A stretch of 64,000 bases of DNA, taken from contig AP024096.1 in the NCBI GenBank assembly GCA_015099395.1, positions 8,163,485-8,227,484 on the forward strand, given 5' to 3'. Below the pieces are notes generated by a model, which searched no databases, was not told the DNA's origin, and saw only the letters and a list, made by a program, of their open reading frames with translations. The position numbers were made by a program, and so were the translations under genes. Position 1 is the first letter of the stretch. Every line of letters starts with the position of its first letter. The DNA comes from Ktedonobacteria bacterium brp13 (lineage in GTDB: Bacteria; Chloroflexota; Ktedonobacteria; Ktedonobacterales; Ktedonobacteraceae). Of the stretch, positions 43,957 through 53,253 are shown one piece after another.

Positions 43957-44152
43957 CACCAGTGCAAAAGAACGAGTAGAACCATTCCGGTCAGTTATGG
44001 AACCTGGCGCATATGAAAGTAAAAAGCCTCGTCCATACTAACTGCGAATGGTTTTTTTATAGTAATAAAAATAGAGAGCAAACTGGTCAGCAGTGGATTA
44101 TGGCATCGTCAGTGTCTCTGCTGCTCTCGTTGCTCTCCAATACTATGTATGG

Positions 44153-44461
44153 TTAGTCCCAACCCCACCTTGAAGTGGTGATGTCTGACCATGCTTTTAA
44201 TTCTCTCTCCCAGTATTCGTCATCATCATCTTTAGAGCCTCGTGCGATAAGAACAAACGTAGGATCGACCAGGCCGATACACACCTGGTGCAGATCCAGG
44301 CCATCGCAGGTTATGAGCATATTGCTTCCAGCGCTATTCACTTTCATACCTCGATACATGCCAGCCAGCGCATCAAGGAGCTCTAATGTCAACACATTAT
44401 CATTGTAAAACTCAATAATAGTCTGCTCGAATGTCGTGTAAGCTACTCTTGTTCTTAGCAT
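44153..44461 (-). CDS. Hypothetical protein
   Basis: 102 residues, mixed alpha/beta and soluble, with RTRVAYTTFEQTIIEFYNDN at the start and an acidic KDDDDEYWERELKAW patch. No family is recognised. AAAGGCAG precedes the start, which overlaps the esterase stop by 7 bases, so it is co-translated with the esterase. Confidence 0.65.
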   Translation of the reverse strand: MLRTRVAYTTFEQTIIEFYNDNVLTLELLDALAGMYRGMKVNSAGSNMLITCDGLDLHQVCIGLVDPTFVLIARGSKDDDDEYWERELKAWSDITTSRWGWD

Positions 44462-45441
44462 TGCTCTGCCTTTCCTATTGAAACCGAACGCATATTACTA
44501 CAGTCTGCTCCCTTTTGCGTAAAGGCTGTACGCAGGGCGGCCGACGATTCAGCCAGTATCGCGTTGATCTGATCTGGGACGATGAAGCCATGGATAGCGC
44601 CACTGCGGCGCGAAATCGTAACCGGTATATTTGCCTCTTGCAGCCGTTTGCCGTAGCATTCACCATCATCGCGCAGTGGGTCGCACTCTGCGGTAATGAT
44701 GAGTGCTGGCGGTAATCCTGCAAAAGAAGAGGCCAGATATGGAGAGGCCAATGGATTTGTTCTGTCCTCTTCACTATTCAGATAGTGATCACCGAACCAG
44801 ATAAGATCTTCTTGTGTGAGGAGGTGACCATCAGCATATTCTGTCAGAGAAACGGTTTGCGGTAGGCGGAAATCGGTAATAGGCACTAAAAGGAGTTGAA
44901 AGATGAGTGGGTGACCACCACGGTCATGAGCCATGTGAGCGATCACGGCGGCAAGGTTGCCACCGGCGCTCATGCCGCTAACTGCGATCCGTGAAGCATC
45001 ACCATTAAAATTGATGGCCTGCTCTGCTACCCATTGGGTTGCTGCATAGCAGTCTTCCAGGCCAATTGGGAACCTGTATTCGGGACCGAGGCGGTAATCT
45101 ACTGATACAACGAGGCATTCTGACAGGTTCGCCAGTCGCCGACAGAGACCATCTTCTGAGTCAAGATTTCCTATGACCCCACCTCCACTATGGAAATAGA
45201 GTAGAATCGGGAAAGGTCCATACCCTTGTGGGGTGTATATTCTGATTGGGATAGCGCCAGCTGGGCCAGGAATATCCCGGTTTTCTGTGTTAGCGACCTG
45301 TTCTGGCTTATTAGGAGCCGTCAGTTGTGTCAATGCTCGTTCTCTTCTGCGAGCCTGCTCAGGAGTAAAATCACGCGTAAGGGTATAATTTATGGCGCGC
45401 AATCGTTTTAAGGCAGCATTGGTTTGAGGATCAAGCGGCAT
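44455..45441 (-). CDS. Alpha/beta hydrolase, HSL-type esterase
   Basis: 328 residues. The hormone-sensitive-lipase family pattern is clear: the oxyanion motif YFHSGGGVIG (usually HGGG, here HSGGG), the nucleophile in SGMSAGGNLAA (usually GDSAGG), Asp in TAECDPLRDDG and His in AIHGF. A cytoplasmic carboxylesterase, possibly acting on an acyl or lactone group of the product. ATG 45441 has AGGAG 9 bases upstream; the frame extends 17 codons further. Confidence 0.88.
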   Translation of the reverse strand: MPLDPQTNAALKRLRAINYTLTRDFTPEQARRRERALTQLTAPNKPEQVANTENRDIPGPAGAIPIRIYTPQGYGPFPILLYFHSGGGVIGNLDSEDGLCRRLANLSECLVVSVDYRLGPEYRFPIGLEDCYAATQWVAEQAINFNGDASRIAVSGMSAGGNLAAVIAHMAHDRGGHPLIFQLLLVPITDFRLPQTVSLTEYADGHLLTQEDLIWFGDHYLNSEEDRTNPLASPYLASSFAGLPPALIITAECDPLRDDGECYGKRLQEANIPVTISRRSGAIHGFIVPDQINAILAESSAALRTAFTQKGADCSNMRSVSIGKAEQC

Positions 45442-45865
45442 GAGTCTTTCTCCTATGGTTCGTTTGTATAAAACTGTTTCTGTTGAAGTCATTCTGCATC
45501 AATCAGTTCGTTTATCATCTCCCAGCGCCCCTGCTTTTGTGCATGAGATTGTAGCAGCACTGAGATCTTCACGGTCTTCATATTGCTGGAGAAGCGCTGC
45601 CGTTTTGTTGCATCTATTGCATAACAAAAAATACTCATTTTTATTCTATGCGCTTTGTTTGCAGACCAATAACCAGCCTGGTAAGTGGGTGGCAATAGGG
45701 AAAGAGATACTTTGTGCAGAGGAGAGGTTTATGGGCGGCGATAAGCGTCCAACGGCGGAATGATCTTGATCCCTTATGCCTCTTTGCCTCCGTCTCAGCC
45801 AGAAATGGATGTGACGGTTATTACAAACGACGGTAATGAAAGCAATGCAGGAAAAGGAACAAATA
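45442..45865. other. Divergent intergenic region
   Basis: 424 bp between the esterase (minus) and the cupredoxin gene (plus). Overlapping ORFs on both strands here lack ribosome sites. No repeats or hairpins stand out. Confidence 0.45.
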
Positions 45866-46741
45866 ATGAGTGTAGAAGCAGAAGAGAGCAATGATTTAGC
45901 CTTACGTGTAGAGACTGGTGTAGAAACAGCACAGGTACGCCCGGGTGGTCGTCAACGACGCTCTATCCTTGAGAAGATCGCCTTCTGGACATCTCTCGTA
46001 GGATTTCTTGGCGGGCTTGGTGGAAGTATCGCAATTACGGTTACCAGCGGAGCTGTGAGCCCAAGCATTATCATTCTCGCGGTCTCTGCGCTCATCAGCA
46101 CCGTAGTTCTGGCTACCGGACTTCGCTGGGCTCCGCTGATGAGTACTTTATTGGGAGGATATAACCTCTATCTGATTTTCACAGAACCTTTTGTTATACA
46201 AAGCCTGTCGAATCCCTATGGTCCAAATGGAGGTTTTCCCCATTTTGTCATGGATGTGCTTGTCGTAGCATGTACTATAACGACATTTGGTACGAGCCTG
46301 GGCGCAGCTGTACAAAACTATCGTTCAGATAGTCGAAAAGCACCACGTTGGCTTTTGCCTGCATTAGGAATTGTCATCGGAATGATCATCGGTGCTATTT
46401 TTATCGGCGCTCTTGCTCATCCCGTCACTGCCGCGACCACCTATACAAATGGTGTCGCGACCGTCCATATGAACGCTAGCAGTTTTGCTCAATCCTCGGT
46501 AACTATTGAGAAAGGTGCTAAAGTTTTACTGGTTGATGATACTACGGCCGTGCATAATCTTTATAATGGGAGCTGGCAGAATGGGGCTCCAACTATAAAT
46601 CGCGAGCAGGGTGCGCCCCTGGTCAACGGTCTACAGGTAAGTGGCAAGAGCGTTACGGTTGGACCCTTCGCGATAGCCGGGACATATCACATTCTTTGTG
46701 CAATTCATAAAGGGATGGACCTGACAATCATTGTTCACTAG
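45866..46741 (+). CDS. Membrane protein with C-terminal cupredoxin domain
   Basis: 291 residues. About four transmembrane helices (residues about 35-55, 65-85, 115-140, 165-190) precede an external plastocyanin-like domain. Type-1 copper ligands are visible: His in DDTTAVHNLYNG and Cys-x-x-His-x-x-x-Met in ILCAIHKGMDLTI. It is probably an electron carrier anchored outside the membrane, whose partner is unknown; a multicopper oxidase lies at 14319. ATG 45866 (AAAAGGAAC upstream) is preferred over ATG 45836. A terminator follows at 46751-46790. Confidence 0.85.
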   Translation: MSVEAEESNDLALRVETGVETAQVRPGGRQRRSILEKIAFWTSLVGFLGGLGGSIAITVTSGAVSPSIIILAVSALISTVVLATGLRWAPLMSTLLGGYNLYLIFTEPFVIQSLSNPYGPNGGFPHFVMDVLVVACTITTFGTSLGAAVQNYRSDSRKAPRWLLPALGIVIGMIIGAIFIGALAHPVTAATTYTNGVATVHMNASSFAQSSVTIEKGAKVLLVDDTTAVHNLYNGSWQNGAPTINREQGAPLVNGLQVSGKSVTVGPFAIAGTYHILCAIHKGMDLTIIVH

Positions 46742-46750
46742 CACCAGCAT

Positions 46751-46790
46751 TCACCAGAAAGCAACATAAGCGCTCTCTGGTGATTTTTTT
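46751..46790 (+). terminator. Terminator after cupredoxin gene
   Basis: TCACCAGA pairs with TCTGGTGA, followed by TTTTTTT. Confidence 0.82.
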
Positions 46791-46894
46791 ATTACAAATC
46801 TGTATGCGTATCTCTGACTGCTACATAGGTATGTCGCGACTCTAAAAGCAGAGAGTCACAGAAGTATATTGACCTGGAGAGGGAGTATCAGAGC

Positions 46895-47416
46895 ATGGCT
46901 AAAGTTATTCCAGGGAGGTTTACGGCGCAGAACGATGAGCCTTTTGTTGTGTTTCTGATTGGTATGCGTATCAATCATCTCTTTGCATTTAAAAGATGGA
47001 TTCCAACAGCTCTGGCAATGAGATCAATGCTCATTTTGCTTTATCGGCATCCGGGGATCGGTATGCTGGGATCACAGTTATTCTTCTATCGGAGAGGTAT
47101 AGGTGTGATCCAGTATTGGCGTTCGTTTGAGGCACTGGAACAGTTTGCCAGAAGCAAAGAGGATCCCCATCTCGCCGCCTGGCGTCGTTTTAATCGCGCG
47201 ATAGGGACAGACGGGAGCGTGGGGATCTGGCATGAGACCTATCTTGTAGAGGCCGGACAGCAAGAAGGTGTGTATAACAATATGCCGCTCTTCGGCTTCG
47301 CTGCCGCAACACAGCATGTGCCAGCCGTCGGGCGTAATGAGACGGCACGCAGGCGTCTGGGTGGGGAGAGCGAACCAGCTGTGCCGACACCGCCTAATCC
47401 AGTCTCATCCTCATAG
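46895..47416 (+). CDS. DUF4188-family monooxygenase-like protein
   Basis: 173 residues. Pattern of DUF4188: PGRFTAQNDEPFVVFLIGMRIN, then GSQLFFYRRGIGVIQYWRSFEALEQFAR, HLAAWRRFNRAIG and GIWHETYLV. The fold is a ferredoxin-like barrel related to small monooxygenases; biochemical role is not established. The last 35 residues are Pro/Arg-rich and poorly ordered. GGGAG precedes the start. Confidence 0.82.
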   Translation: MAKVIPGRFTAQNDEPFVVFLIGMRINHLFAFKRWIPTALAMRSMLILLYRHPGIGMLGSQLFFYRRGIGVIQYWRSFEALEQFARSKEDPHLAAWRRFNRAIGTDGSVGIWHETYLVEAGQQEGVYNNMPLFGFAAATQHVPAVGRNETARRRLGGESEPAVPTPPNPVSSS

Positions 47417-47470
47417 ACGTGTAACATATACATAGCATGCACGATCGTTTCATACCGAGTGTAAATTATT

Positions 47471-47542
47471 TAGGAACTGCTCTCACCGCAAAACGTACCG
47501 TCTTTTCCTGGATGGCAAGTTTTGCGGTGAGAGCAGTTCCTA
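47471..47542. repeat. 24-bp perfect inverted repeat
   Basis: The left arm at 47471-47494 (starts TAGGAACTGCTCTCACCG) is the exact reverse complement of 47519-47542, with a 24-base loop. It lies between the DUF4188 gene and the convergent deacetylase gene. It may be a terminator without T-run or a remnant mobile palindrome. Confidence 0.8.
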
Positions 47543-47572
47543 TTCAGCGAGCAAAAATACTTTTCTGGCTCA

Positions 47573-47631
47573 CACAAAAATCCCCCAGTTCTCTTGCGCA
47601 CAATATGTACGAAATGTGCATGAACTGAGGG
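47573..47631 (-). terminator. Terminator of the PIG-L deacetylase gene
   Basis: On the minus strand CCCTCAGTTC pairs with GAACTGGGGG (one wobble), with further inner pairing, followed by ATTTTTGTG. Confidence 0.65.
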
Positions 47632-47648
47632 TGTGATAAGAAGTGGCT

Positions 47649-48332
47649 TTAAGCGTGCTCGACTTGCATGAAAGGATCTAGACCGAGCAACCCTTTTACC
47701 AGTACAAACGGCTCTAAATAGCGACCATTGCTATAGGTATCCGGGTGGTTTTGCAGTGCCCACCATTGTGCTCGCATGGTGGCAATATCGGGTAACATAT
47801 ACGATTTAGAGCCTTCTGACTCGTGCAGGCGTATCGCTTGTTTCTTTAGATCCATATAACGTGTGATATCTACGTAAAGATTAGGTAAAAAGCCCCAGTC
47901 CTGAACAGGTGGCTCTGCATAAAGTATCCAATCTACGCAAGGTGCACGCCTGGCGGCATTGATGACAGCTGCCGCAGTACTATCATGATCCTGATGTCCA
48001 TACCCGAAGTTCTGAGGATAGTGTGTAATAACTACTTGTGGCGATAACTGTTTCACATATTTTTCAACAAGCGAGACCATCTCTGTATTAAACGTGAGAT
48101 GACCATCTGTGAGATCATCCTTTAACAGTGTATAGCCAACGAGTTGCGCGACATTCTCAGCTTCATATAACCTCGTTCTGCCAATAGCTGTGTTACTGCG
48201 TTCTCCTGCTGTAAGTGTGAGTACATACACCTGATAATCTGCATGTGTGAACCTGGCTATTGTGCCCAAGCAGGCAAGTGCATCGTCATCGGGATGAGCG
48301 AAGACTGCCAGTACCGTTCGGTTACTATTCAT
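47649..48332 (-). CDS. PIG-L/LmbE-family N-acetylglucosaminyl deacetylase-like
   Basis: 227 residues. The zinc motif AVFAHPDDDALACLG is at the N-terminus, and HYPQNFGYGHQDHDSTAAAV supplies the later His ligand. LmbE-like enzymes deacetylate N-acetylglucosamine groups on lipids, mycothiol precursors or glycosylated antibiotics. The glycosyltransferase starts 435 bases away on the other strand, so a transferred GlcNAc that is then deacetylated is a reasonable guess, not shown. Confidence 0.88.
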   Translation of the reverse strand: MNSNRTVLAVFAHPDDDALACLGTIARFTHADYQVYVLTLTAGERSNTAIGRTRLYEAENVAQLVGYTLLKDDLTDGHLTFNTEMVSLVEKYVKQLSPQVVITHYPQNFGYGHQDHDSTAAAVINAARRAPCVDWILYAEPPVQDWGFLPNLYVDITRYMDLKKQAIRLHESEGSKSYMLPDIATMRAQWWALQNHPDTYSNGRYLEPFVLVKGLLGLDPFMQVEHA

Positions 48333-48766
48333 GCATCGTTCCCTTTCTGCTCATGAAGAAGACTCTCCAAAGGCTTTACTTCAGCTCACCAAAAAACATT
48401 CAGTCATAGTATTTTTGGTGTGTTTGACATAGTAGATACTATATGCTCTTCTCCCCTGCGTTGCGAGCGGATGCTGCACAGGTCGTAGGAGAGAAGAACG
48501 AACTCTTATAGATATAATGCTACATTTTAAGTTAACCATTGGCTTACCTTCAACGTAACAAGCAGGCTTGCCTACAAAAGGAGCTATTTGCTGTCCTTAC
48601 CGCTTGCAGCGGAAGCGAGCGTTTACCCGCCGGGTGATTGGTACGTAAGATCGGTGCAATATTCTATAAGTAATCTGTAAAGATAAGCTAACGCTGTAAT
48701 CAAACCAGACGACAGTTGGCTTGTAGCGATAGCTGCGCTATGTTGCTGAAAGAAGGAGGCGTATTC
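48333..48766. other. Divergent intergenic region
   Basis: 434 bp between the deacetylase and glycosyltransferase genes. A TTGACA at 48424 lacks a well-spaced -10. No hairpin, phased repeat or small gene is supported. Confidence 0.45.
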
Positions 48767-49951
48767 ATGACAAAGTTTGTGTTTATCAATATCCCATCGA
48801 CGTCGCATATCAATCCAACGTTACCAATAGTACAAGAGCTGGTCGAACGTGGTGATGAAGTGAGTTATTATTTGACCGAGCGTTTCAGACAGGTTGTGGA
48901 AGAGACCGGGGCAACGTTTCATAGTTTTGAGACAAATATTGAACAGATCAACAAGACCTCGTTCACTTCTGGCAAGCCTGTTGGTCTACCGATGTATATG
49001 CTGGACGAAAGCCTCTTTGTCATCCCACAAATACTAGAAAGTATTCGTGCAGAGCAGCCTGATGTCATCGTCTATGGCACCATGTGTTTGACTGGTCGCT
49101 TGATTGCTGAAATATTACAGATACCGGCTGTGAATTTCCGTATGATTTTTGCCTTCAGTAAGCGCTTGACGCAGATTTTTCGCGCGAATGCATCGCAAGA
49201 TCCTTCAGGTATAGAAGCATTCCAGGCCTCGCTCCATACATTGTGTTCGCAATACCCGGTCAAGCCATTCCGGCTTGAAAGCATTTTTACGCACGAGGAG
49301 CCACTTAATCTCGTTACCATTCCAGAGTCCTTCCAGATCGATCGTGAATCTTTAGGTGATCAATACCATTTTGTTGGACCAGCGATCGCACCACGTAAGC
49401 AACAGAGCGATTTTCCTTTTGAGCAACTTGAAAAGCAGCCAGTGATCTATATTACTCAAGGTACTGTCTATAACGATAGAGCAGATTTCTTCAATCTCTG
49501 TTTTGCTGCATTTGCTGATACGCACTGGAAAGTTGTTGTGTCCATAGGCAACAACGTTGATCAGAGCAAGCTGCACCCGTTTCCCAACAACTTTATTGTG
49601 CGCTCGTATATCCCTCAACTTGAAGTGCTGGCTTACACAACCGTCTGTATAAATCATGCAGCTATGACGACGATGATGGAATCATTCTCACAAGGAGTCC
49701 CGTTGGTTGTTGTAGCCCAAAAGCTCGCCGATATGGACGTGAATTCGAGTTGGGTAGACGAGCTCGGATTAGGTATCAAGCTAAATGATAAGGATCTTAC
49801 GGCGGAGCTGCTACGCGACACTGTAACGCGTGTCAGCGATGATCCTGCGTTTCGCATGCGAGCTAGAAAGCTGCAAGAAGAGATAAAGAATGCAGGTGGC
49901 TACAAACGTGCCGCTGATATTCTTCAGGAGTATGCAATCGTACACATTTAA
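48767..49951 (+). CDS. MGT-type glycosyltransferase (GT1 family)
   Basis: 394 residues, GT-B fold. The N-terminus FVFINIPSTSHINPTLPIVQEL is typical of macrolide/natural-product glycosyltransferases, with His in SHINP as catalytic base. The donor-binding end is NHAAMTTMMESFSQGVPLVVV and ADMDVNSSWVDELGLG. It transfers a nucleotide-activated sugar onto a small molecule, presumably the aromatic polyketide. AAGGAGG precedes ATG 48767. The FAD monooxygenase follows 62 bases later on the same strand. Confidence 0.9.
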   Translation: MTKFVFINIPSTSHINPTLPIVQELVERGDEVSYYLTERFRQVVEETGATFHSFETNIEQINKTSFTSGKPVGLPMYMLDESLFVIPQILESIRAEQPDVIVYGTMCLTGRLIAEILQIPAVNFRMIFAFSKRLTQIFRANASQDPSGIEAFQASLHTLCSQYPVKPFRLESIFTHEEPLNLVTIPESFQIDRESLGDQYHFVGPAIAPRKQQSDFPFEQLEKQPVIYITQGTVYNDRADFFNLCFAAFADTHWKVVVSIGNNVDQSKLHPFPNNFIVRSYIPQLEVLAYTTVCINHAAMTTMMESFSQGVPLVVVAQKLADMDVNSSWVDELGLGIKLNDKDLTAELLRDTVTRVSDDPAFRMRARKLQEEIKNAGGYKRAADILQEYAIVHI

Positions 49952-50013
49952 TGCATGAGAATATTAAGCGGTGTGAGTGAGATTGAATCGTAAAAAGGAG
50001 TATTTATAGCTCT

Positions 50014-51657
50014 ATGCGTGAAGTCTATGATATCTATACAAAAGGTTCTAGAGATGATGATACGGTGCCAGTGCTGATCGTAGGTGGTAGCCTGGTTGGT
50101 TTATCTATGTCCCTCTTTCTTGCCTGGCATGGTATTCCTTCTATCGTGGTAGAACGTCATGCTGGAAACTCGCCGCAGCCACGTGCCTTCAACTACAATG
50201 AGCGTACGATGGAAGCGTTCCAGACGATTGGTGTGGGGGAGGCCATTCGCCAGCAAGCTCCTCCACACTTTCAGAATAGCAGTATTCTTCATGCAGAGAG
50301 CCTGGTCGGTCAGGAATTTGATGCAGTGACGCAAGATATTACTTCAAGCGATCTTAGTGCTGTTTCTAGTTGTATTATCGGTCAAGACGCTTTAGAGCCA
50401 GTATTACGCGCGCGTGCAGAAGAAGTCGGTGTAGATCTGCGCTTCAGTACAGAGCTGCTATCCTTCCAGGAGGAGGCTGATGGTGTGAGTGCGGTGATCA
50501 GGAAGAGAACGACCGGTGAGGAAAGCACTGTGCGAGCTCGCTATCTGATTGCAGCCGATGGTAATCGCAGCCACATTCGTCAGGCTCTTGGGACGAAGGT
50601 GCACGGACCCGGGTTATTTGGTAATCAACTCAGCATCCTCTTTTCTGCTGATATGGAGGCCGCTTTACGTGGCAGACGCATTGCGGTATGTTTTGTGCAT
50701 AATGCTGCTGTGCGAAAAGGGACATCGCTCGTCTTTGCGCGTAATGGTCAGGGGTTTGCGCTGTTTACGCCCTATTTCCCAGCACAGGGTGAGCGGGAAG
50801 AAGACTTCGTAGGGGAACGTTGTGTTGAGTTGGTGCGTGCGGCTGTTGGTATACCTGATTTGCCGGTCGAGATTATAAATGTGAGCTCCTGGGAAGTTGC
50901 TGCCTGGGCTGCCGCAGGTTTTCAGCATGGCAATGTTTTTCTTGTTGGTGATGCTGCACATGTGACCCCACCCGCTGGAGCTTTTGGTGCTAACACTGGT
51001 ATCGCTGATGCGTATAACCTGGCCTGGAAGATGGCCCTGGTCCTGCAAGGGAGCGCCAGTGCTCAATTACTTGAGACATATACAGAGGAACGACAGCCAG
51101 TTGTTCGTAATACGGCTGAGCAGGCCTTCTACATGTTTTCACGTTTCTCCTCTATGCCTACAGACAACATACATGGGAATGTGATCCTCCCCTATAATTC
51201 GATCGCATTGGGCTATCGCTACCACTCAAGTGTCCTGCGAACCGATCCGGCTGATGATTGTCAATGGTATGAGGACCCATATCAGCCAACGGGACGTCCA
51301 GGCACGCATGCGGCCTATGTGAAGCTGGAGAAGGATGGCGAACCTTGCTCGACACTTGATCTGTTTGGTCGGTATTTTGTATTGCTCACCGGTGCGGGGG
51401 GAGAAGCCTGGTGTGAAGCATGGCGAGAGGTTGCTGAGCGTTCTGACTTGAAGCTGGATAGCTATCGCATTGGAGTTGCAGGAGATTTTATAGATCCCGC
51501 TGACCGTTTTCTTACTGACTATGGTATTGAGTCTGACGGAGCAGTACTTGTACGGCCCGACGGTTTTATTGGATGGCGCGCAACAGAGGCTGCAGTGAAT
51601 CCTGTATCTGCGCTTGAGCAGGGGCTTTTATGTATGCTGGGCCGGGCCTCCCAATAA
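50014..51657 (+). CDS. FAD-dependent aromatic polyketide hydroxylase
   Basis: 547 residues, PHBH-type flavoprotein monooxygenase. FAD motifs: LIVGGSLVGLSMSLFLAW (GxGxxG variant GGSLVG), RYLIAADGNRSHIRQALG (DG motif) and VFLVGDAAHVTPPAGAFGAN (GD motif). The C-terminal thioredoxin-like domain (about 430-545) is as in PgaE/RdmE-type enzymes. It would hydroxylate the aromatic polyketide with NAD(P)H and O2. The ribosome site AAAAAGGAG is 13 bases away. Between the glycosyltransferase and dehydrogenase genes in one plus-strand operon. Confidence 0.9.
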   Translation: MREVYDIYTKGSRDDDTVPVLIVGGSLVGLSMSLFLAWHGIPSIVVERHAGNSPQPRAFNYNERTMEAFQTIGVGEAIRQQAPPHFQNSSILHAESLVGQEFDAVTQDITSSDLSAVSSCIIGQDALEPVLRARAEEVGVDLRFSTELLSFQEEADGVSAVIRKRTTGEESTVRARYLIAADGNRSHIRQALGTKVHGPGLFGNQLSILFSADMEAALRGRRIAVCFVHNAAVRKGTSLVFARNGQGFALFTPYFPAQGEREEDFVGERCVELVRAAVGIPDLPVEIINVSSWEVAAWAAAGFQHGNVFLVGDAAHVTPPAGAFGANTGIADAYNLAWKMALVLQGSASAQLLETYTEERQPVVRNTAEQAFYMFSRFSSMPTDNIHGNVILPYNSIALGYRYHSSVLRTDPADDCQWYEDPYQPTGRPGTHAAYVKLEKDGEPCSTLDLFGRYFVLLTGAGGEAWCEAWREVAERSDLKLDSYRIGVAGDFIDPADRFLTDYGIESDGAVLVRPDGFIGWRATEAAVNPVSALEQGLLCMLGRASQ

Positions 51658-51678
51658 CGATAAGGAGCTTGAGAAGCT

Positions 51679-53172
51679 ATGGCGGTAGGTGTGTCAGACA
51701 TCTTACAAAGTGCATTTTTAACCCAACATCCAGTAAAGATGCTCATAAAAGGTCAATGGGTAGAGTCAGCCAGCGGTAAAACTTTCGAGACCTTTGATCC
51801 TTCCAGCGGCAGAGTGTTGGCAACTGTAGCCGAAGGTGGTCAAGAAGATATTGATCGAGCAGTAAGAGCAGCGCGTAAAGCCTTCGAGAGTGGTGGCTGG
51901 TCCAGATTGACGCCTTCACAGCGCGGGCGTCTACTATGGAAACTAGCAGACTTGATAGAGCAGAACGCTGATGAGCTTGCTTTATTGGAGTCACTGGATA
52001 ATGGCAAGCCTATCAGGTATGCACGTAGCATCGACATACCACAGGCTGCCGATCATTTCCGCTATTTTGCGGGCTGGGTGACCAAGCTAGAAGGCAATAC
52101 CATTCCAGTATCTGTCCCCAATATGTTTACCTATACATTACGTGAGCCATTGGGTGTGGTTGGACAGATCATTCCCTGGAACTTCCCGTTACAGATGGCC
52201 GCATGGAAGCTAGCTCCTGCCCTTGCCTGTGGCAACACCGTCGTGCTTAAACCTGCGGAGCAGACACCTTTAACAGCTTTACGGCTGGGAGAGCTGATCT
52301 GTGAGGCAGGTTTTCCACGTGGGGTCGTCAATATTGTACCTGGCTTTGGTGACACGGCCGGGGCTACCCTGGCTGCACATCCCGATGTCGATAAGATCGC
52401 CTTTACCGGCTCCACTGAAGTCGGTAAAAAGATCTTGCAGGCCAGCGTCGGTAATTTGAAGAAGGTAACGCTGGAGTTGGGTGGCAAGTCACCTAATATC
52501 ATTTTTCCCGATGCTGACATGAAACTTGCTATTCGTGGAGCGATGAATGCTATCTTCTTTAACCAGGGACAGGTCTGTACAGCAGGCAGTCGCCTCTTTG
52601 TGCATACATCAATCTACGATCAGGTGATAAGTGAGTTGAGCAAAGCGGCCAGTAACATGAAGATCGGTGCTGGTGCAGATCCAGCAACCGAACTCGGTCC
52701 ATTGATCTCTCCAGAACAATTAGAACGTGTCAAGCATTATATTGAGCTTGGAAGAAGTGAAGGGGCGGTGCCAGTGACAGGCGGACAACGTCCAGAGCGC
52801 GAGCAACTTCCCGGCTATTTTATACAGCCGACAGTGTTTGATAAGGTCCATGATCAAATGACTATTGCTCGTGAAGAGATTTTTGGACCGGTCGTTGTTG
52901 CCTTACCCTTTGATACTATAGAAGAGGTTACCACGCGCGCTAATCGCTCAATGTACGGATTAGCCGCAGGCGTCTGGACAACTGATGTAAAAAAGGCGCA
53001 TGAAGTCTCAGCAGCTCTCAAGGCTGGTGTGGTATGGATTAACACGTACAATGTGTTCGATGCAGCCGCTCCAATGGGAGGGTATAAGCAGAGTGGCTAT
53101 GGACGGGAGATGGGCCATGCAGTGCTCGATGCCTATACACAGCTCAAGACAGTGTGGGTGAATCTGTGGTAA
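51679..53172 (+). CDS. Aldehyde dehydrogenase (NAD(P)+)
   Basis: 497 residues, standard class. Key features: PWNFPLQMAAWKLAPALACG, LKPAEQTP, FTGSTEVGKKI, the catalytic Glu in VTLELGGKSPNIIF and Cys in FFNQGQVCTAGSRLF. It oxidises an aldehyde to the acid. The substrate is not evident; it could finish a polyketide side chain or serve general metabolism. AAGGAG is upstream and the monooxygenase stop is 21 bases before, so it is in the same operon. Confidence 0.92.
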   Translation: MAVGVSDILQSAFLTQHPVKMLIKGQWVESASGKTFETFDPSSGRVLATVAEGGQEDIDRAVRAARKAFESGGWSRLTPSQRGRLLWKLADLIEQNADELALLESLDNGKPIRYARSIDIPQAADHFRYFAGWVTKLEGNTIPVSVPNMFTYTLREPLGVVGQIIPWNFPLQMAAWKLAPALACGNTVVLKPAEQTPLTALRLGELICEAGFPRGVVNIVPGFGDTAGATLAAHPDVDKIAFTGSTEVGKKILQASVGNLKKVTLELGGKSPNIIFPDADMKLAIRGAMNAIFFNQGQVCTAGSRLFVHTSIYDQVISELSKAASNMKIGAGADPATELGPLISPEQLERVKHYIELGRSEGAVPVTGGQRPEREQLPGYFIQPTVFDKVHDQMTIAREEIFGPVVVALPFDTIEEVTTRANRSMYGLAAGVWTTDVKKAHEVSAALKAGVVWINTYNVFDAAAPMGGYKQSGYGREMGHAVLDAYTQLKTVWVNLW

Positions 53173-53253
53173 CTGTCGCGAAGCATGGATTGCGTCTTAT
53201 CCGATTGGTGTGAACACAAAAATCCTCAGGAAAAAAGAAGGAGATGATTTTCT

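Noticed and set aside
45440..45891. Overlapping ORFs on both strands in the 45.4-45.9 kb spacer
   Set aside because: No ribosome sites, no family features, low-complexity translated sequence; treated as intergenic.
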